64,000 nt of DNA from Stenotrophomonas maltophilia (GCF_039555535.1 NZ_CP154630.1:2307001-2371000); one strand, 5' to 3'; positions 29,438 through 38,908 are shown, counted from the stretch's first letter. Made by a program: numbers and translations. Notes: generated from the sequence alone by a model not told the origin.

Positions 29438-30559
29438 ATGTCCAACGATCTGCTCAGCATTCCCTGCGTACTCATGCGCGGCGGCACCTCCAAGGGCCCG
29501 TTCTTCCTGGCCAGCGACCTTCCGGCGAACACCGCCGAACGCGATCGCCTGCTGTTGGAAGTGATGGGGTCGGGTCATCCGCTGCAGATCGACGGCATCG
29601 GTGGTGGCAACGCGCTGACCAGCAAGGTGGCCATCATCGACCGATCGAGCCGGGCAGATGCCGACGTGGACTATCTGTTCGCCCAGGTAAGGGTGGAGCA
29701 GCAGGTCGTGGACACGTCTCCCAACTGCGGCAACATGCTGGCGGCGGTGGGCCCGTATGCCATCGAGCGGGGGCTGGTGCAGGCTCAGGATCCGCAGACC
29801 GAGGTGCGCATCCACAACGTCAATACCGGCAAGCTGATCATCGCGACGGTGGAAACGCCTGGCGGCAATGTGGTCTACCGCGGTGATACGCGCATTGCCG
29901 GTGCGCCGGGCTCGGCCTCGCCGGTCAGGCTCTCTTTCCTTGATGCCGCGGGCGCCCGCACCGGCAAGCTGCTGCCCAGCGGGCACGCGCAGGAGTCCAT
30001 CGATGGCGTCCCGGTCAGCCTGGTGGACTGCGCCATGCCGATGATGCTGGTGCGTGCCGAGGACCTGGGCGTACGGGGTGATGCTTCGCCCGCCGAACTG
30101 AACGCGGACGCGACGTTCATGCGCCGGCTGGAAGCGCTGCGCATCCAGGCAGGTGCCCGCATGGGCATCGCCGACGCCGGCAACAAGGTCATTCCCAAGC
30201 CGGTGCTGCTGTCGGCGCCGCAACAGGGGGGCGATCTGCAGGTGCGCTATTTCATGCCGCACCAATGCCACACCGCACTGGCCATCACCGGCGCGGTCGG
30301 CCTGGCCACCGCCGCCGTCACGCCGGGCACGCTGGCCCACACTTTGGTCGGATGCCTGTCCGTTCCCGGCAGCATTACCCTCGAACATCCGAGCGGGGCC
30401 CTGGAGGTGAGTCTCAGTCGCATTTCGGACGATACGCCGGTGATTGCCAGCGTGGTGCGCACCGCACGCCGACTGTTCGACGGTCGGGTATATGCAACGT
30501 CGCCCGCGCACGCCACGGCCAGTACCACCCAAGACCGCCAATGGACGTCAGCGGCATGA
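29438..30559 (+). CDS. PrpF-family isomerase, 4-oxalomesaconate tautomerase (GalD)-like
   Basis: A 373-residue protein of the PrpF/GalD family, made of two diaminopimelate-epimerase-like folds. Motifs seen are IPCVLMRGGTSKGPFFLASD at the N-terminus (K and S of the active site), DGIGGGNALTSKVAII, DTSPNCGNMLAAVGPYA with the active-site Cys, and YFMPHQCHTALAITGAV. Members shift double bonds in polycarboxylic acids: 4-oxalomesaconate in gallate breakdown or methylaconitate/aconitate in propionate metabolism. No other gallate or methylcitrate gene is in the window, so the substrate is open. It is 73 bp upstream of an ABC importer, suggesting action on the imported acid. The Shine-Dalgarno site is weak. 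Confidence 0.87.
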   Translation: MSNDLLSIPCVLMRGGTSKGPFFLASDLPANTAERDRLLLEVMGSGHPLQIDGIGGGNALTSKVAIIDRSSRADADVDYLFAQVRVEQQVVDTSPNCGNMLAAVGPYAIERGLVQAQDPQTEVRIHNVNTGKLIIATVETPGGNVVYRGDTRIAGAPGSASPVRLSFLDAAGARTGKLLPSGHAQESIDGVPVSLVDCAMPMMLVRAEDLGVRGDASPAELNADATFMRRLEALRIQAGARMGIADAGNKVIPKPVLLSAPQQGGDLQVRYFMPHQCHTALAITGAVGLATAAVTPGTLAHTLVGCLSVPGSITLEHPSGALEVSLSRISDDTPVIASVVRTARRLFDGRVYATSPAHATASTTQDRQWTSAA

Positions 30560-30632
30560 TCTGAAACCGGCTGGGTCGGCACAGGCGTGCCTGCCCCGCC
30601 ACCACAACGTAGATGCTTCACTCCTGGGAGGG

Positions 30633-31694
30633 ATGATGTACAAGCAGTTCCTGATGGCCGCGCTGTGCGCGGCCGGCCTGGCCGCGGCCGGGTGCAGCAA
30701 CAGCGGCCGCGCCGAAGGTGCGACCACAGGCAGCGCTGACAACGCACCGGTGCGCATCAGCGTCGGCTCCTACAACCTCAACAACCTGCCGTTCTTCATC
30801 GCCGACGCCAAGGGCTATTTCAAGGATGTCGGTCTCGAAGTGAAGACCGAGAACTTCGCCCAGGGCGGCTCCAAGGTACTGCAGGCGCTGGTGGCCAATT
30901 CCACAGATGTGGCCGTCGGCTTCTACGACCACACCATCCAGATGCAGGCCAAGGGCAAGGACGTCGTCGCCTTCGTGCTGCTCTCGCGCAATTCCGGGCT
31001 GGTGATGGCCGGCCGTGAGGATGCCACCTTCGATCCGGCCCGGCCGGAAACCATCAAGGGCCAGAAGGTCGGGATCACCGCGCCGGGCTCCTCGTCAGAC
31101 TTCTTCGTCCGTCACTTCCTCGCCCAGCATGATATTCCGGCCGACAGCATCTCGCTGATCGGCGTCGGCTCCGGCGCCGCAGCGGTTGCCGCCCTGGAGC
31201 AGGGCAAGATCGACCTGCTGGTCAACTACGACCCGGCTGCCACCCTGATCACCGAGCGCAAGGTCGGCAGGATCCTCCTCGACGCGCGCAGCGACGACGG
31301 CGCCCGCCAGGTCTATGGTGGCCTGTACCCGACCTCGGTGATGTATGCCAACCAGAGCTTCCTGGACAAGCGCCCCGAAGCGGCCGAGAAGATCGCCCGT
31401 GCCGAGCAGATGGCATTGAAGTTCATCGCCGACAACAGTGCCGAAGAGATCGTTGCCGCGCTGCCGGACAGCTACGTCTCCGGCGATCGCGCCACCTATG
31501 CCCGCGCGGTGGAGAACGCGCGCGCGATCTTTACCCGGTACGGTCACTTCACGCCGGCCGACCTGGAAACCCCACTGAAGGTGCTGCGCGAGTTCAACAC
31601 GGATGTGGCCAAGGCCAACATCGATCTGTCCAGGACCTACACCAATGCCTTCGTCGAGCGTGCCAACGCTGCGGCGCCGGCGGCCCAACCGTAA
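30633..31694 (+). CDS. ABC transporter substrate-binding lipoprotein (SsuA/NMT1/TauA type)
   Basis: A 353-residue periplasmic binding protein. GGGAGG directly precedes the ATG pair at 30633/30636. The N-terminus is a lipoprotein signal with lipobox LAAAGC, C21 being the acylated residue. The fold is of the NitT/TauT type: VRISVGSYNLNNLPFFIADAKGYF (quoted in part: NLPFFIADAKGYFKDVGL), QGGSKVLQALVANSTDVAVG, KVGITAPGSSSDFFVRHF. Homologues bind sulfonates, aromatic or other carboxylates, and thiamine precursors. With the ATPase and permease that follow, it forms a complete importer. The ligand is probably the substrate of the tautomerase-like enzyme or a precursor of it. Confidence 0.9.
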   Translation: MMYKQFLMAALCAAGLAAAGCSNSGRAEGATTGSADNAPVRISVGSYNLNNLPFFIADAKGYFKDVGLEVKTENFAQGGSKVLQALVANSTDVAVGFYDHTIQMQAKGKDVVAFVLLSRNSGLVMAGREDATFDPARPETIKGQKVGITAPGSSSDFFVRHFLAQHDIPADSISLIGVGSGAAAVAALEQGKIDLLVNYDPAATLITERKVGRILLDARSDDGARQVYGGLYPTSVMYANQSFLDKRPEAAEKIARAEQMALKFIADNSAEEIVAALPDSYVSGDRATYARAVENARAIFTRYGHFTPADLETPLKVLREFNTDVAKANIDLSRTYTNAFVERANAAAPAAQP

Positions 31695-31708
31695 GCGGAG
31701 GTAACCCC

Positions 31709-32542
31709 ATGGCCCTCAATGCCACCGTGCGCCAGTTCAATGGCGCACCGCAGCTGGAGCCTGCACAGACCATGGTCGCCATCAACAAGGTGACCATGTC
31801 CTTCGGCGAATTCACCGCCGTGCGTGATGTCGACATCCAGGTGGGTGACGGCGAGTTCCTTGCCATCGTCGGCCCGACCGGCTGCGGCAAGAGCACCATC
31901 CTCAATTCCGTGGCGGGTCTGCTGAAGCCGTCTTCCGGGCAGGTCAGCATCGACGGCCGCGCCGTCAGCGGCGTGCAGGAGTCGGTCGGCTACCTGTTCC
32001 AGCAGGATGCGCTGCTGCCGTGGAAGACGGCTTACCAGAATGTTGAACTCGGCCTGCGCTTCCGCGGCGTGCCCGAAGCCGAACGCAAGGCCAAGGCCAA
32101 CGCGTGGTTGGCCAAGGTCGGCCTGGCCGGTTTCGAGCACCGCTACCCGCACCAGCTGTCCGGTGGCCAGCGCAAGCGGGTGCAGATGGCGCAGGCGCTG
32201 ATCGTCGAGCCGAAGGTGATCCTGATGGATGAACCGTTCTCGGCGCTGGACATCCACACCCGGCACCTGATGCAGAACGAGCTGCTGCGTCTGTGGCAGG
32301 AGGACCGGCGCTCGGTGATCCTGATCACCCATGACCTGGAAGAAGCGATCGCCCTGGGGGATCGCGTGGTGGTGCTGTCCTCCGGCCCGGCCAGCCGTGT
32401 CGTGCGCAGTTTCGACGTGGATCTGGAACGGCCGCGCAACGTGGCCGAGATCAAGCTGGATGACCGTTTCACCGACCTGTACCGCGACATCTGGGCCTGC
32501 CTGCGCGGCGAAGTGGAGAAGAGCTATGCACGCCAAGACTGA
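31709..32542 (+). CDS. ABC transporter ATPase (NitT/TauT family)
   Basis: A 277-residue nucleotide-binding subunit. Walker A is GPTGCGKST (residues 55-63), the Q-loop is YLFQQDALLPWKT, the signature is LSGGQRKRVQMAQAL, and Walker B is VILMDEPFSALD, with the H-loop in LITHDLEEA. It has the short sequence and PTGCGKST form seen in SsuB/TauB proteins. It begins 14 bp after the binding protein and overlaps the permease gene by 17 bp, so the three are one operon. Confidence 0.95.
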   Translation: MALNATVRQFNGAPQLEPAQTMVAINKVTMSFGEFTAVRDVDIQVGDGEFLAIVGPTGCGKSTILNSVAGLLKPSSGQVSIDGRAVSGVQESVGYLFQQDALLPWKTAYQNVELGLRFRGVPEAERKAKANAWLAKVGLAGFEHRYPHQLSGGQRKRVQMAQALIVEPKVILMDEPFSALDIHTRHLMQNELLRLWQEDRRSVILITHDLEEAIALGDRVVVLSSGPASRVVRSFDVDLERPRNVAEIKLDDRFTDLYRDIWACLRGEVEKSYARQD

Positions 32543-33302
32543 CAAATTCATCCAGCTGGCCCTGGTAGTCGCCGTTTTCGGCGGCTGGGAAGGCGGTATC
32601 GCGCTGGGCGTGATCGATCCGTTCTTCTTCCCTTCGCCGACGGCGATCGTGCAGCAGGCCTGGACCTGGCTGTCCGATACGTCCTTCTACCAGCACGTCT
32701 ACATCACCCTCACCGAAACCGCGCTGGGCTACATCATCGGCACCGGTCTGGGTGTGGCTGGCGGCGTGTGGCTGGGCCTGAGCCGACGCTCGGCGCGCAT
32801 CCTCGATCCCTTCATCAAAGGCTTCAACGCAATTCCGCGCGTAGTGCTGGCGCCGATTTTCGTGTTGTGGCTGGGGCTGGGCCTGTGGTCGAAGGTGGCG
32901 CTGGCGGTCACCCTGGTGTTCTTCACCACGTTCTTCAATGCCATGCAGGGCGTGCGCGAGGTGAATCCGGTGGTGCTGGCCAATGCCCGCATCCTGGGCG
33001 CAAGCCGCAGCGACCTGCTGCGCCATGTCTACTTCCCCGCAGCAGCCAGCTGGATCCTGTCCTCGCTGCGCACCTCGGTGGGCTTCGCGGTGGTCGGCGC
33101 GATCATCGGTGAGTACCTCGGGGCCTCGGCGGGCCTGGGTTACCTGATCGCGCAGGCCGAGGGCAACTTCAATGCCGTGGGCGTGTTCGCCGGCATCATC
33201 ATCCTGGCCGCCTTCGTGCTGGTCATCGACGCCCTGCTGGACGTGGTCGAGAACAAGCTGATCACCTGGCGTCCCAACGCCCAGGCACAGGCCACCAGCT
33301 GA
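32526..33302 (+). CDS. ABC transporter permease (NitT/TauT family)
   Basis: A 258-residue permease with six predicted membrane segments. The EAA loop is visible as VNPVVLANARILGASRSDLLRHVYFPAA. The ATG at 32526 lies inside the ATPase gene (17-bp overlap) and starts a typical SsuC/TauC-like N-terminus (FIQLALVVAVFGGWEGG). Longer upstream readings of this frame would only duplicate ATPase-coding DNA. It completes the importer. Confidence 0.93.
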   Translation: MHAKTDKFIQLALVVAVFGGWEGGIALGVIDPFFFPSPTAIVQQAWTWLSDTSFYQHVYITLTETALGYIIGTGLGVAGGVWLGLSRRSARILDPFIKGFNAIPRVVLAPIFVLWLGLGLWSKVALAVTLVFFTTFFNAMQGVREVNPVVLANARILGASRSDLLRHVYFPAAASWILSSLRTSVGFAVVGAIIGEYLGASAGLGYLIAQAEGNFNAVGVFAGIIILAAFVLVIDALLDVVENKLITWRPNAQAQATS

Positions 33303-33326
33303 ACCGGCCGCGCTGAGCCGGCCTGC

Positions 33327-33350
33327 CGCCGCCGGACCGATCCGGCGGCG
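33327..33350 (+). terminator. stem-loop between ABC permease and porin genes
   Basis: A perfect 10-bp stem, CGCCGCCGGA with TCCGGCGGCG, and a CCGA loop, lies 25 bp after the permease stop. No T tract follows, so it could be a partial terminator or mRNA-stabilising hairpin that lowers expression of the porin relative to the importer. Confidence 0.5.
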
Positions 33351-33434
33351 CGCACTCCTTCCCCCGATCTTCCCCCGCACCACCGCAACAGGCCAGCGCC
33401 GGGCCAGGGGGCCGGCTGGCCGGAGAGAGAGCCC

Positions 33435-34868
33435 ATGAATCATTCCACCGTGCTGCCGCTGGCAGCGCTGTCGGTCGCGCTCGGCCTGCTGTTGGCCAGC
33501 GGTCACGCAGGCGCCCAGTCTACTTCGCCCCCGCCCGCACCACTGAGCCAGGCCGAACTGTCACACCTGGTGCAGCAGCAGGCGTTGCAGATCCAGCAAC
33601 TGGAAGCTCGCCTCCGCGCCGTGGAGGGCGGGCAGGGCACTGCGGCCGCAACGCCCACGCCGCCCGCACCTGCGCTGGAGACGCGGGTGGCCGCACTGGA
33701 ATCGGGACAGTCCAAGCTGCCCAAGGTCTCCTGGGCCAAGGGCGCACCGGAGTTCAGCAGTGCCGACGGCAATACGGTGTTCCGTCCCCGCGGCCGCCTG
33801 TTCGTCGATGCCTCAAGTACTGACGGTTCCGCGGTCGCCGAACGCAATGTTTCGGGTACCGAGATCCGTTCGGTGCGCCTGGGGGCAGAGGGACGCTACG
33901 GAACCCTGGGCTGGGTGGTGGAGGGTGACTTCGCCGACAACGCGGTGGCCTGGAAGTCGGTCTACGCCACGCTGGACCACACCCTGTTCGGCCTGCCGGC
34001 CGATCTCACGATGGGCAACCGCTTGAACGATCGCGGTATCGATGGCTCCAGCAGCACCTCCAACACGCCGTTCCAGGAACGCAACGTGGTCGGCACGTTG
34101 ATGCTGCCGCAGCGCGGCCTGTTTGGTGTCGGGCTGACCGAGCGCGTGCATGGAAAGGGGTGGCACGCCAGCCTGTCGGTGTCCGGCAACGACCTCAACA
34201 ACGCCGGCACCGACAACGACAGCCAGACCTGGGCCACGCGCGTCCACTGGAATCCGCTGGACACCGCTGACGCCACGGTGCATCTGGGCGCATGGGCCTT
34301 CCACGAGAAGATTCCCGCTGGGGCCAGCGGCGTGGTGCGCAGTTCGGCCATCGCAGGGCATTTCAACGATCTGGTCAAGATCGCGCCGGGCACACTGCTG
34401 GGTGCCGAGCGCAGCACCGCCTACGGTGCGGAACTGGCCGGCTTCTTCGGCCCGGCGTGGGCAACCGGCGAGTGGGGTACGCGAAGCCTGCGCGGGGCCG
34501 ATGCCAGCGGGCGCTATGGTCGCGACCACGAGGCGTGGGCGATCTCGGCCGGCTGGTTCCTGGCGGGCGCGCTGCCGTCCTACTCGGGCAAGGCCGGCAC
34601 GTGGGGCAAGGTGAAGGTGGCCGATCCGGTGACGCGCGGCGGCAGCGGTGCGTGGGAGCTGAAGGGCCGCTATGAGGACGTGGACTATGCCGAACTGCCC
34701 AGTGGCGGTACCGGCCACGCGTGGACACTGGGCGCGAACTGGTACCTCAACGATTTCAGCCGGGTGATGTTCGAAGCCGTGCGTTGGCAGACCCGCCACC
34801 GCAGCGGCAGTGCCGCGGGCAGGGATGAAGGCACCACCTTCAATACCCGGCTGCAGTTGGCCTTCTAG
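33435..34868 (+). CDS. outer-membrane porin, OprP/OprO family
   Basis: A 477-residue porin. The signal peptide is at residues 1-27 (AALSVALGLLLASGHAGAQ). It is followed by a coiled-coil segment (LVQQQALQIQQLEARLRAVEGG) that is characteristic of the phosphate-selective-porin family, then a 16-strand-type barrel ending in LQLAF. Despite the family name many members pass other anions or organic acids. The gene is on the same strand as the importer 132 bp upstream, so it probably serves as its outer-membrane channel. GGAGAGAGAG precedes the ATG. It is convergent with the ArsB-like gene, only 25 bp away. Confidence 0.87.
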   Translation: MNHSTVLPLAALSVALGLLLASGHAGAQSTSPPPAPLSQAELSHLVQQQALQIQQLEARLRAVEGGQGTAAATPTPPAPALETRVAALESGQSKLPKVSWAKGAPEFSSADGNTVFRPRGRLFVDASSTDGSAVAERNVSGTEIRSVRLGAEGRYGTLGWVVEGDFADNAVAWKSVYATLDHTLFGLPADLTMGNRLNDRGIDGSSSTSNTPFQERNVVGTLMLPQRGLFGVGLTERVHGKGWHASLSVSGNDLNNAGTDNDSQTWATRVHWNPLDTADATVHLGAWAFHEKIPAGASGVVRSSAIAGHFNDLVKIAPGTLLGAERSTAYGAELAGFFGPAWATGEWGTRSLRGADASGRYGRDHEAWAISAGWFLAGALPSYSGKAGTWGKVKVADPVTRGGSGAWELKGRYEDVDYAELPSGGTGHAWTLGANWYLNDFSRVMFEAVRWQTRHRSGSAAGRDEGTTFNTRLQLAF

Positions 34869-34893
34869 AGCCGGGCCGCCGCCTGCATTCTGG

Positions 34894-36141
34894 TCACAGC
34901 AGCAACAGCGCAGCGATGAGTGCAGGCGGCATCACCAGCGCGCCGACGCGCAGGAAGTCGAGCGCGCTGACATGCTCGCCTTCGCGACGCAACGCCACCA
35001 GCCACAGCATGGTGGCCAACGAGCCGGTCACCGACAGGTTCGGCCCAAGGTCCACGCCGATCAGCAGCGCGGCACGGGTCTGTGCGGGCAGTTCAGCCAT
35101 CTGGCCCAGCGAACCGGCCGCAAGGCCCACCGGCAGATTGTTGGCCACGTTGCTGAGCAGTGCGGCCGCGCCACCTGCCAGCCAGCTGGCCTGCTGCGGT
35201 GACGTCTTCGCCAGCGCCTGCAGCGCGCTGGCCGCAGTCTGGATGACGCCGGTCTGCGCTACCGCTTCCACCAGCACGAAAAGCCCGGCCACCAGCGGCA
35301 GCACGCCCCAGGCTACGTGGCGCAGCAGCGGTAGCGGGCTGCGGCGCTGGCGAACCACCACCGCCGCCACGCTCAGGGCACCGGCGCAGAACGTGGCCAG
35401 GCCCAGCGGCCCGTCAAGTGCAGAGGTCACCAGCAGCACGCTGCCGGTGAACAGCACACCCAGCGCACTCAGGCGCCCGCCCTCGGTCAGCGGGCGATGC
35501 TGCGGCGCGGCCACCAGCGGCTGTGCGATCTCGCGCCGGTGCACCCAGCGCAGCACAAGATAGGTCGCACCGATCGCAGCCAGCGAGGGCAGTGCGAACT
35601 GCGCCAGCCACTGCAGCAGCGGTGGCATGTGCTGGCCGTAGACCACCAGGTTGGCCGGGTTGGAGATGGGCAACACGAAGCTGGCCGCATTGGCGATGAA
35701 GGCACAGACGAACAGGTAGGGCAGGGGATTGGCGCGGGCCGCCTTGCAGGCCGCGTAGACCGCCGGGGTCAACACCACGGCTGTCGCATCATTGGAAAGA
35801 AACACCGTTACCAGCGTGCCGACCAGGAACACCAGGTCGAACAGGCGCCGCCCCGAGCCGCCCGCATGCCGCACCGCATACAGCGCCAGCCAGTCGAACA
35901 GCCCTTCGCGGCGGGCGAGCTCGGCCAGCACCATCATGCCGACCAGGAAAAGGTAGACGTCGCGGCCTTCGGCGACTGCGTGCCAGGTGGTGCCGAACGA
36001 CACGGTGCCGCTGAGCGGAAGCAACGCGGCCGCGCCGAGCGCCCACACGTACTCCGGGATGCGGAACGGGCGGAACAGCAGGCCGACAGTGGCAACGGCC
36101 ACCGCCATCCAGATGATGAGCGAAGAATGGGAAGCGAGCAT
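34894..36141 (-). CDS. ArsB/NhaD-superfamily anion permease
   Basis: A 415-residue inner-membrane protein with about 11-12 hydrophobic segments, of the arsenite/anion permease superfamily (ArsB-like). Family features include FLSNDATAVVLTPAVYA and, in the second half, LLSNVANNLPVGLAAG and IGVDLGPNLSVTGSLATMLWL, the two conserved reentrant loops of ion-transporter superfamily members. It is usually annotated as an arsenic transporter, but no ars regulator or arsenate reductase is nearby, so arsenite export is not supported by context. It could instead move an organic or inorganic anion linked to the neighbouring uptake set. It is convergent with the porin. Confidence 0.82.
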   Translation of the reverse strand: MLASHSSLIIWMAVAVATVGLLFRPFRIPEYVWALGAAALLPLSGTVSFGTTWHAVAEGRDVYLFLVGMMVLAELARREGLFDWLALYAVRHAGGSGRRLFDLVFLVGTLVTVFLSNDATAVVLTPAVYAACKAARANPLPYLFVCAFIANAASFVLPISNPANLVVYGQHMPPLLQWLAQFALPSLAAIGATYLVLRWVHRREIAQPLVAAPQHRPLTEGGRLSALGVLFTGSVLLVTSALDGPLGLATFCAGALSVAAVVVRQRRSPLPLLRHVAWGVLPLVAGLFVLVEAVAQTGVIQTAASALQALAKTSPQQASWLAGGAAALLSNVANNLPVGLAAGSLGQMAELPAQTRAALLIGVDLGPNLSVTGSLATMLWLVALRREGEHVSALDFLRVGALVMPPALIAALLLL

Positions 36142-36274
36142 GGAGTGGGGCGTGCGCGGTGCCGTCCATCGACCCCGCCGCCGGTTCCCCGGCGTATGTG
36201 ATCGGCGTGCAGGCGCCCGCTGCGATCAGTGCAAGTGCCGGGGTTGCAGCATCATACCGTGCCGGCTGCCCAGC

Positions 36275-36321
36275 GAATGCCCTGGCGCGGCGCGGTCCGT
36301 GACGGCCGCGCCAAGGCATTC
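36275..36321 (-). terminator. long stem-loop downstream of the GH3 gene
   Basis: GAATGCCCTGGCGCGGC pairs with GCCGCGCCAAGGCATTC (17-bp arms, one wobble) around a 13-base loop, starting 11 bp beyond the GH3 stop. It is the strongest hairpin of the region and a probable terminator, though without a T tract. Confidence 0.65.
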
Positions 36322-36331
36322 AACACGGCGC

Positions 36332-38908
36332 CTACTGCGTCGCGCACTCCACCTTGCGATCGAACTCGGTGCCCAGTACGACAGAGGTGATCGCAAGCGT
36401 TGTGCCCTTTCCGGCGCGCAGTGCAAACGGTACGCTCAAGCGGCTCATGTCTGCCCCGGCCTTGGCCAGGCATTTGAGGGGAACGCCCAACCTGAGCCAC
36501 TCATTCCGCGGCGCTGCCGACAGCGCAGGGCCCAGCGCAACCTCGGCAGAACACGCCGCCCCGCAGGCGGTACCCAGTGTCACTGCGGATGCCGCAGGGA
36601 GCTGCTCGACACGCACGGTCGCTACCACGGAGAGCTCGCCGTTGGTCTCGCGCGACCAGTCCAGCGGAGTATTGGCCTGCAAGGCCACCGTGGCCGGCGC
36701 CCGGAAACTGAACTGGCGTGCGCCCTCCTGCACATCGGTGTTGATCGCGACCATCGCCAGTGACTGGTCGGCAGTGGTTGCATTGGGATGCACGACATCG
36801 GTCGATTCGCCATTGGCGGCAGTCAGGCGAAGCATCAGGCCGGTGCCGGCCACACCACGCTCGAACAGGGTGCCGCTACCCGCGGCGTCCGGATCAATGC
36901 CGGGGTCCTCGGAAAGCGCAGGTAGATTTCCCTTGTCGGCATAGGTCAGGCCGTATCCGAAGGCGAACTGCGGGTCGTAGTCCTTCTGCCCCACGTTGTT
37001 CTCGTACTGGTTGGCGCGGCGTGGCCAGGAGTAGCTCAGCTTTCCGCGGAAGTCGTGTTGCACGCGCCCATCGCCGCCGCGCAGCAGCACATCGGCCACG
37101 CCCCCACCTTCCGAGCCCGGCAGCCACGCAGCCACGAAGGCATCGGCGGCGTTGATTTCGCGGTTCAGCCACAGCGGGCGCCCACTCAGGAACACCCCCA
37201 CGACCGGAATGCCGTCTGCCTTCAGGCGTCGCATCAGCTCCAGGTCTCCGGACTTGCCGTTCTTGAACATCAGGTTGGGCAAGTCGCCCTGAAATTCGGC
37301 GTAGGGATCTTCGCCAAACACCACGATGGCTACATCGGGGCGATTGCGGTAACGGCCATCGATGGCCAGTTCGGCCTGGCCGCCGCCCGACTTGACCTGT
37401 GCCTGCAGACCTTCCCAGATCGTTTCCGCATTCGGGAAGTCCTCGCGACGCGTGCCGTCGCCCTGCCAGCTGAGCGTCCAGCCGCCCGCCTGACGGCTCA
37501 TGTCGTTGGCGCCATCGCCCGCAACCAATACCCGCTGTTTCGGCGAGAGTGGCAGCAGCTGGTTCTGGTTCTTGAGCAGCACCAGCGATTCACGCACGGC
37601 CTGCCGCGCCACCTGGCGATGCGCCGGCGCCCCGAGCAGCTCGAACTTGCCGCCCAATGCGCGCTCGGAGGGCTTGGGCTTGTCGAACAGGCCCATGCGC
37701 ATCTTCACCCGCAGGATGCGGCGGACGGCATCGTCCAGCCGCGCCTCCGGCAGGGTGCCGTCCTTCACGTGGGCCAGCGTGCTCTCATACATCCCCTTCC
37801 AGCTGTCCGGTGCCATGGCCATGTCCAGGCCGGCGACGTAGGTCTTCGCGCAGTCGGTGTTGCTGCAGCCCTTGATCTGGCCATGGCCGTTCCAGTCACC
37901 GACCACGAAGCCGCCGAAACCCATCCGGCCCTTCAGCACATCGGTCAACAGTGGCTTGTGCCCGTGCATCTTCTCGCCATGGAAGCTGTTGAACGACGCC
38001 ATCACCGACTGCGCGCCCGCATTGATCGCCGGCAGGTATCCAGCGGCATGGATGTCACGCAATGCGGCCTCGCTGACCGTGGTGTTGCCCTGGTCCTTGC
38101 CGTTGCCCGTGCCGCCATCGCCGAGGAAATGCTTGACCGTGGTCATCACGTGGTGGTCGTCGAGGAAGTCCGCGGCCCCCGCCTTGCCCTGCAGGCCCTC
38201 GACGAAGGCCCCTGCATAGCTGGCCACCAGTGCCGGATCTTCCGAGTAGCCCTCGTACGTGCGCCCCCAGCGGTCGTCCTGCGGGACGGCCACGGTCGGC
38301 GCGAAGGTCCATTCCATGCCGGTCACGCGGGTTTCGGCCGCGGTGATCCTTGCGATCTCGCGCAGCAATTCCGGGTTGCGCGCTGCGCCCAGGCCGATGT
38401 TGTGCGGGAACAGAGTGGCACCCACCACGTTGCTCTGGCCATGCATCGCATCAATGCCCCAGACGATGGGAATGGCCTTGCCACCGTTGCGCGTGTCCAT
38501 CGAGGCTTCCCAGAACGCGTCGGCCAGCGCAAGCCATTCGGCGGGCTTTGCGTTGTAGCGGCCACCTGGGTCGGATGCGCCGCCTGCCAGTATTGAACCC
38601 AATCGATATCTGCGCACGTCATCGGGCGTGATGCTGGCGATATCACCCTGCACGATCTGGCCGACCTTTTCTTCCAGCGTCATTGATGCGATCAGCGCGT
38701 CGATGCGTCGTTCCATGGCCGGATCGTCGGCCAGCGGCCAGGTTGCCCTGGGCCAGTGCGCGGGCGTGATGGTGCCTGCGTCGTTCACCGGGGCAGGGGC
38801 CGCACCGGCCGCAGGTACCAGCGCCATGGCAAGCGCCGCAGCCAGCATCAGGCGGTGGGGACGGAACACGGGGTTGCGCTTCGCACGATCGGAATGACGG
38901 ATGTTCAT
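36332..38908 (-). CDS. exported GH3 beta-glucosidase (glucan 1,4-beta-glucosidase type)
   Basis: An 858-residue glycoside hydrolase family 3 enzyme. A signal peptide (LMLAAALAMALVPAAGA) follows the ATG at 38908; an ATG at 38920 is also possible. The N-terminal barrel shows ASMTLEEKVGQI, GIDAMHGQSNV, TVKHFLGDGGT with the KH pair, and the nucleophile D338 in FVVGDWNGHG. The alpha/beta sandwich domain follows (VLLKNQNQLLPLSP). A C-terminal domain of roughly 150 residues, resembling the ExoP-type carbohydrate-binding domain, ends the protein. The enzyme removes glucose from cello-oligosaccharides or beta-glucans in the periplasm. Its divergent LacI gene and the shared operator place it in a beta-glucoside utilisation locus. 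Confidence 0.92.
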   Translation of the reverse strand: MNIRHSDRAKRNPVFRPHRLMLAAALAMALVPAAGAAPAPVNDAGTITPAHWPRATWPLADDPAMERRIDALIASMTLEEKVGQIVQGDIASITPDDVRRYRLGSILAGGASDPGGRYNAKPAEWLALADAFWEASMDTRNGGKAIPIVWGIDAMHGQSNVVGATLFPHNIGLGAARNPELLREIARITAAETRVTGMEWTFAPTVAVPQDDRWGRTYEGYSEDPALVASYAGAFVEGLQGKAGAADFLDDHHVMTTVKHFLGDGGTGNGKDQGNTTVSEAALRDIHAAGYLPAINAGAQSVMASFNSFHGEKMHGHKPLLTDVLKGRMGFGGFVVGDWNGHGQIKGCSNTDCAKTYVAGLDMAMAPDSWKGMYESTLAHVKDGTLPEARLDDAVRRILRVKMRMGLFDKPKPSERALGGKFELLGAPAHRQVARQAVRESLVLLKNQNQLLPLSPKQRVLVAGDGANDMSRQAGGWTLSWQGDGTRREDFPNAETIWEGLQAQVKSGGGQAELAIDGRYRNRPDVAIVVFGEDPYAEFQGDLPNLMFKNGKSGDLELMRRLKADGIPVVGVFLSGRPLWLNREINAADAFVAAWLPGSEGGGVADVLLRGGDGRVQHDFRGKLSYSWPRRANQYENNVGQKDYDPQFAFGYGLTYADKGNLPALSEDPGIDPDAAGSGTLFERGVAGTGLMLRLTAANGESTDVVHPNATTADQSLAMVAINTDVQEGARQFSFRAPATVALQANTPLDWSRETNGELSVVATVRVEQLPAASAVTLGTACGAACSAEVALGPALSAAPRNEWLRLGVPLKCLAKAGADMSRLSVPFALRAGKGTTLAITSVVLGTEFDRKVECATQ

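Noticed and set aside
37055..38596. Long open frame on the plus strand opposite the GH3 gene
   Set aside because: Antisense shadow of a well-supported GH3 enzyme.
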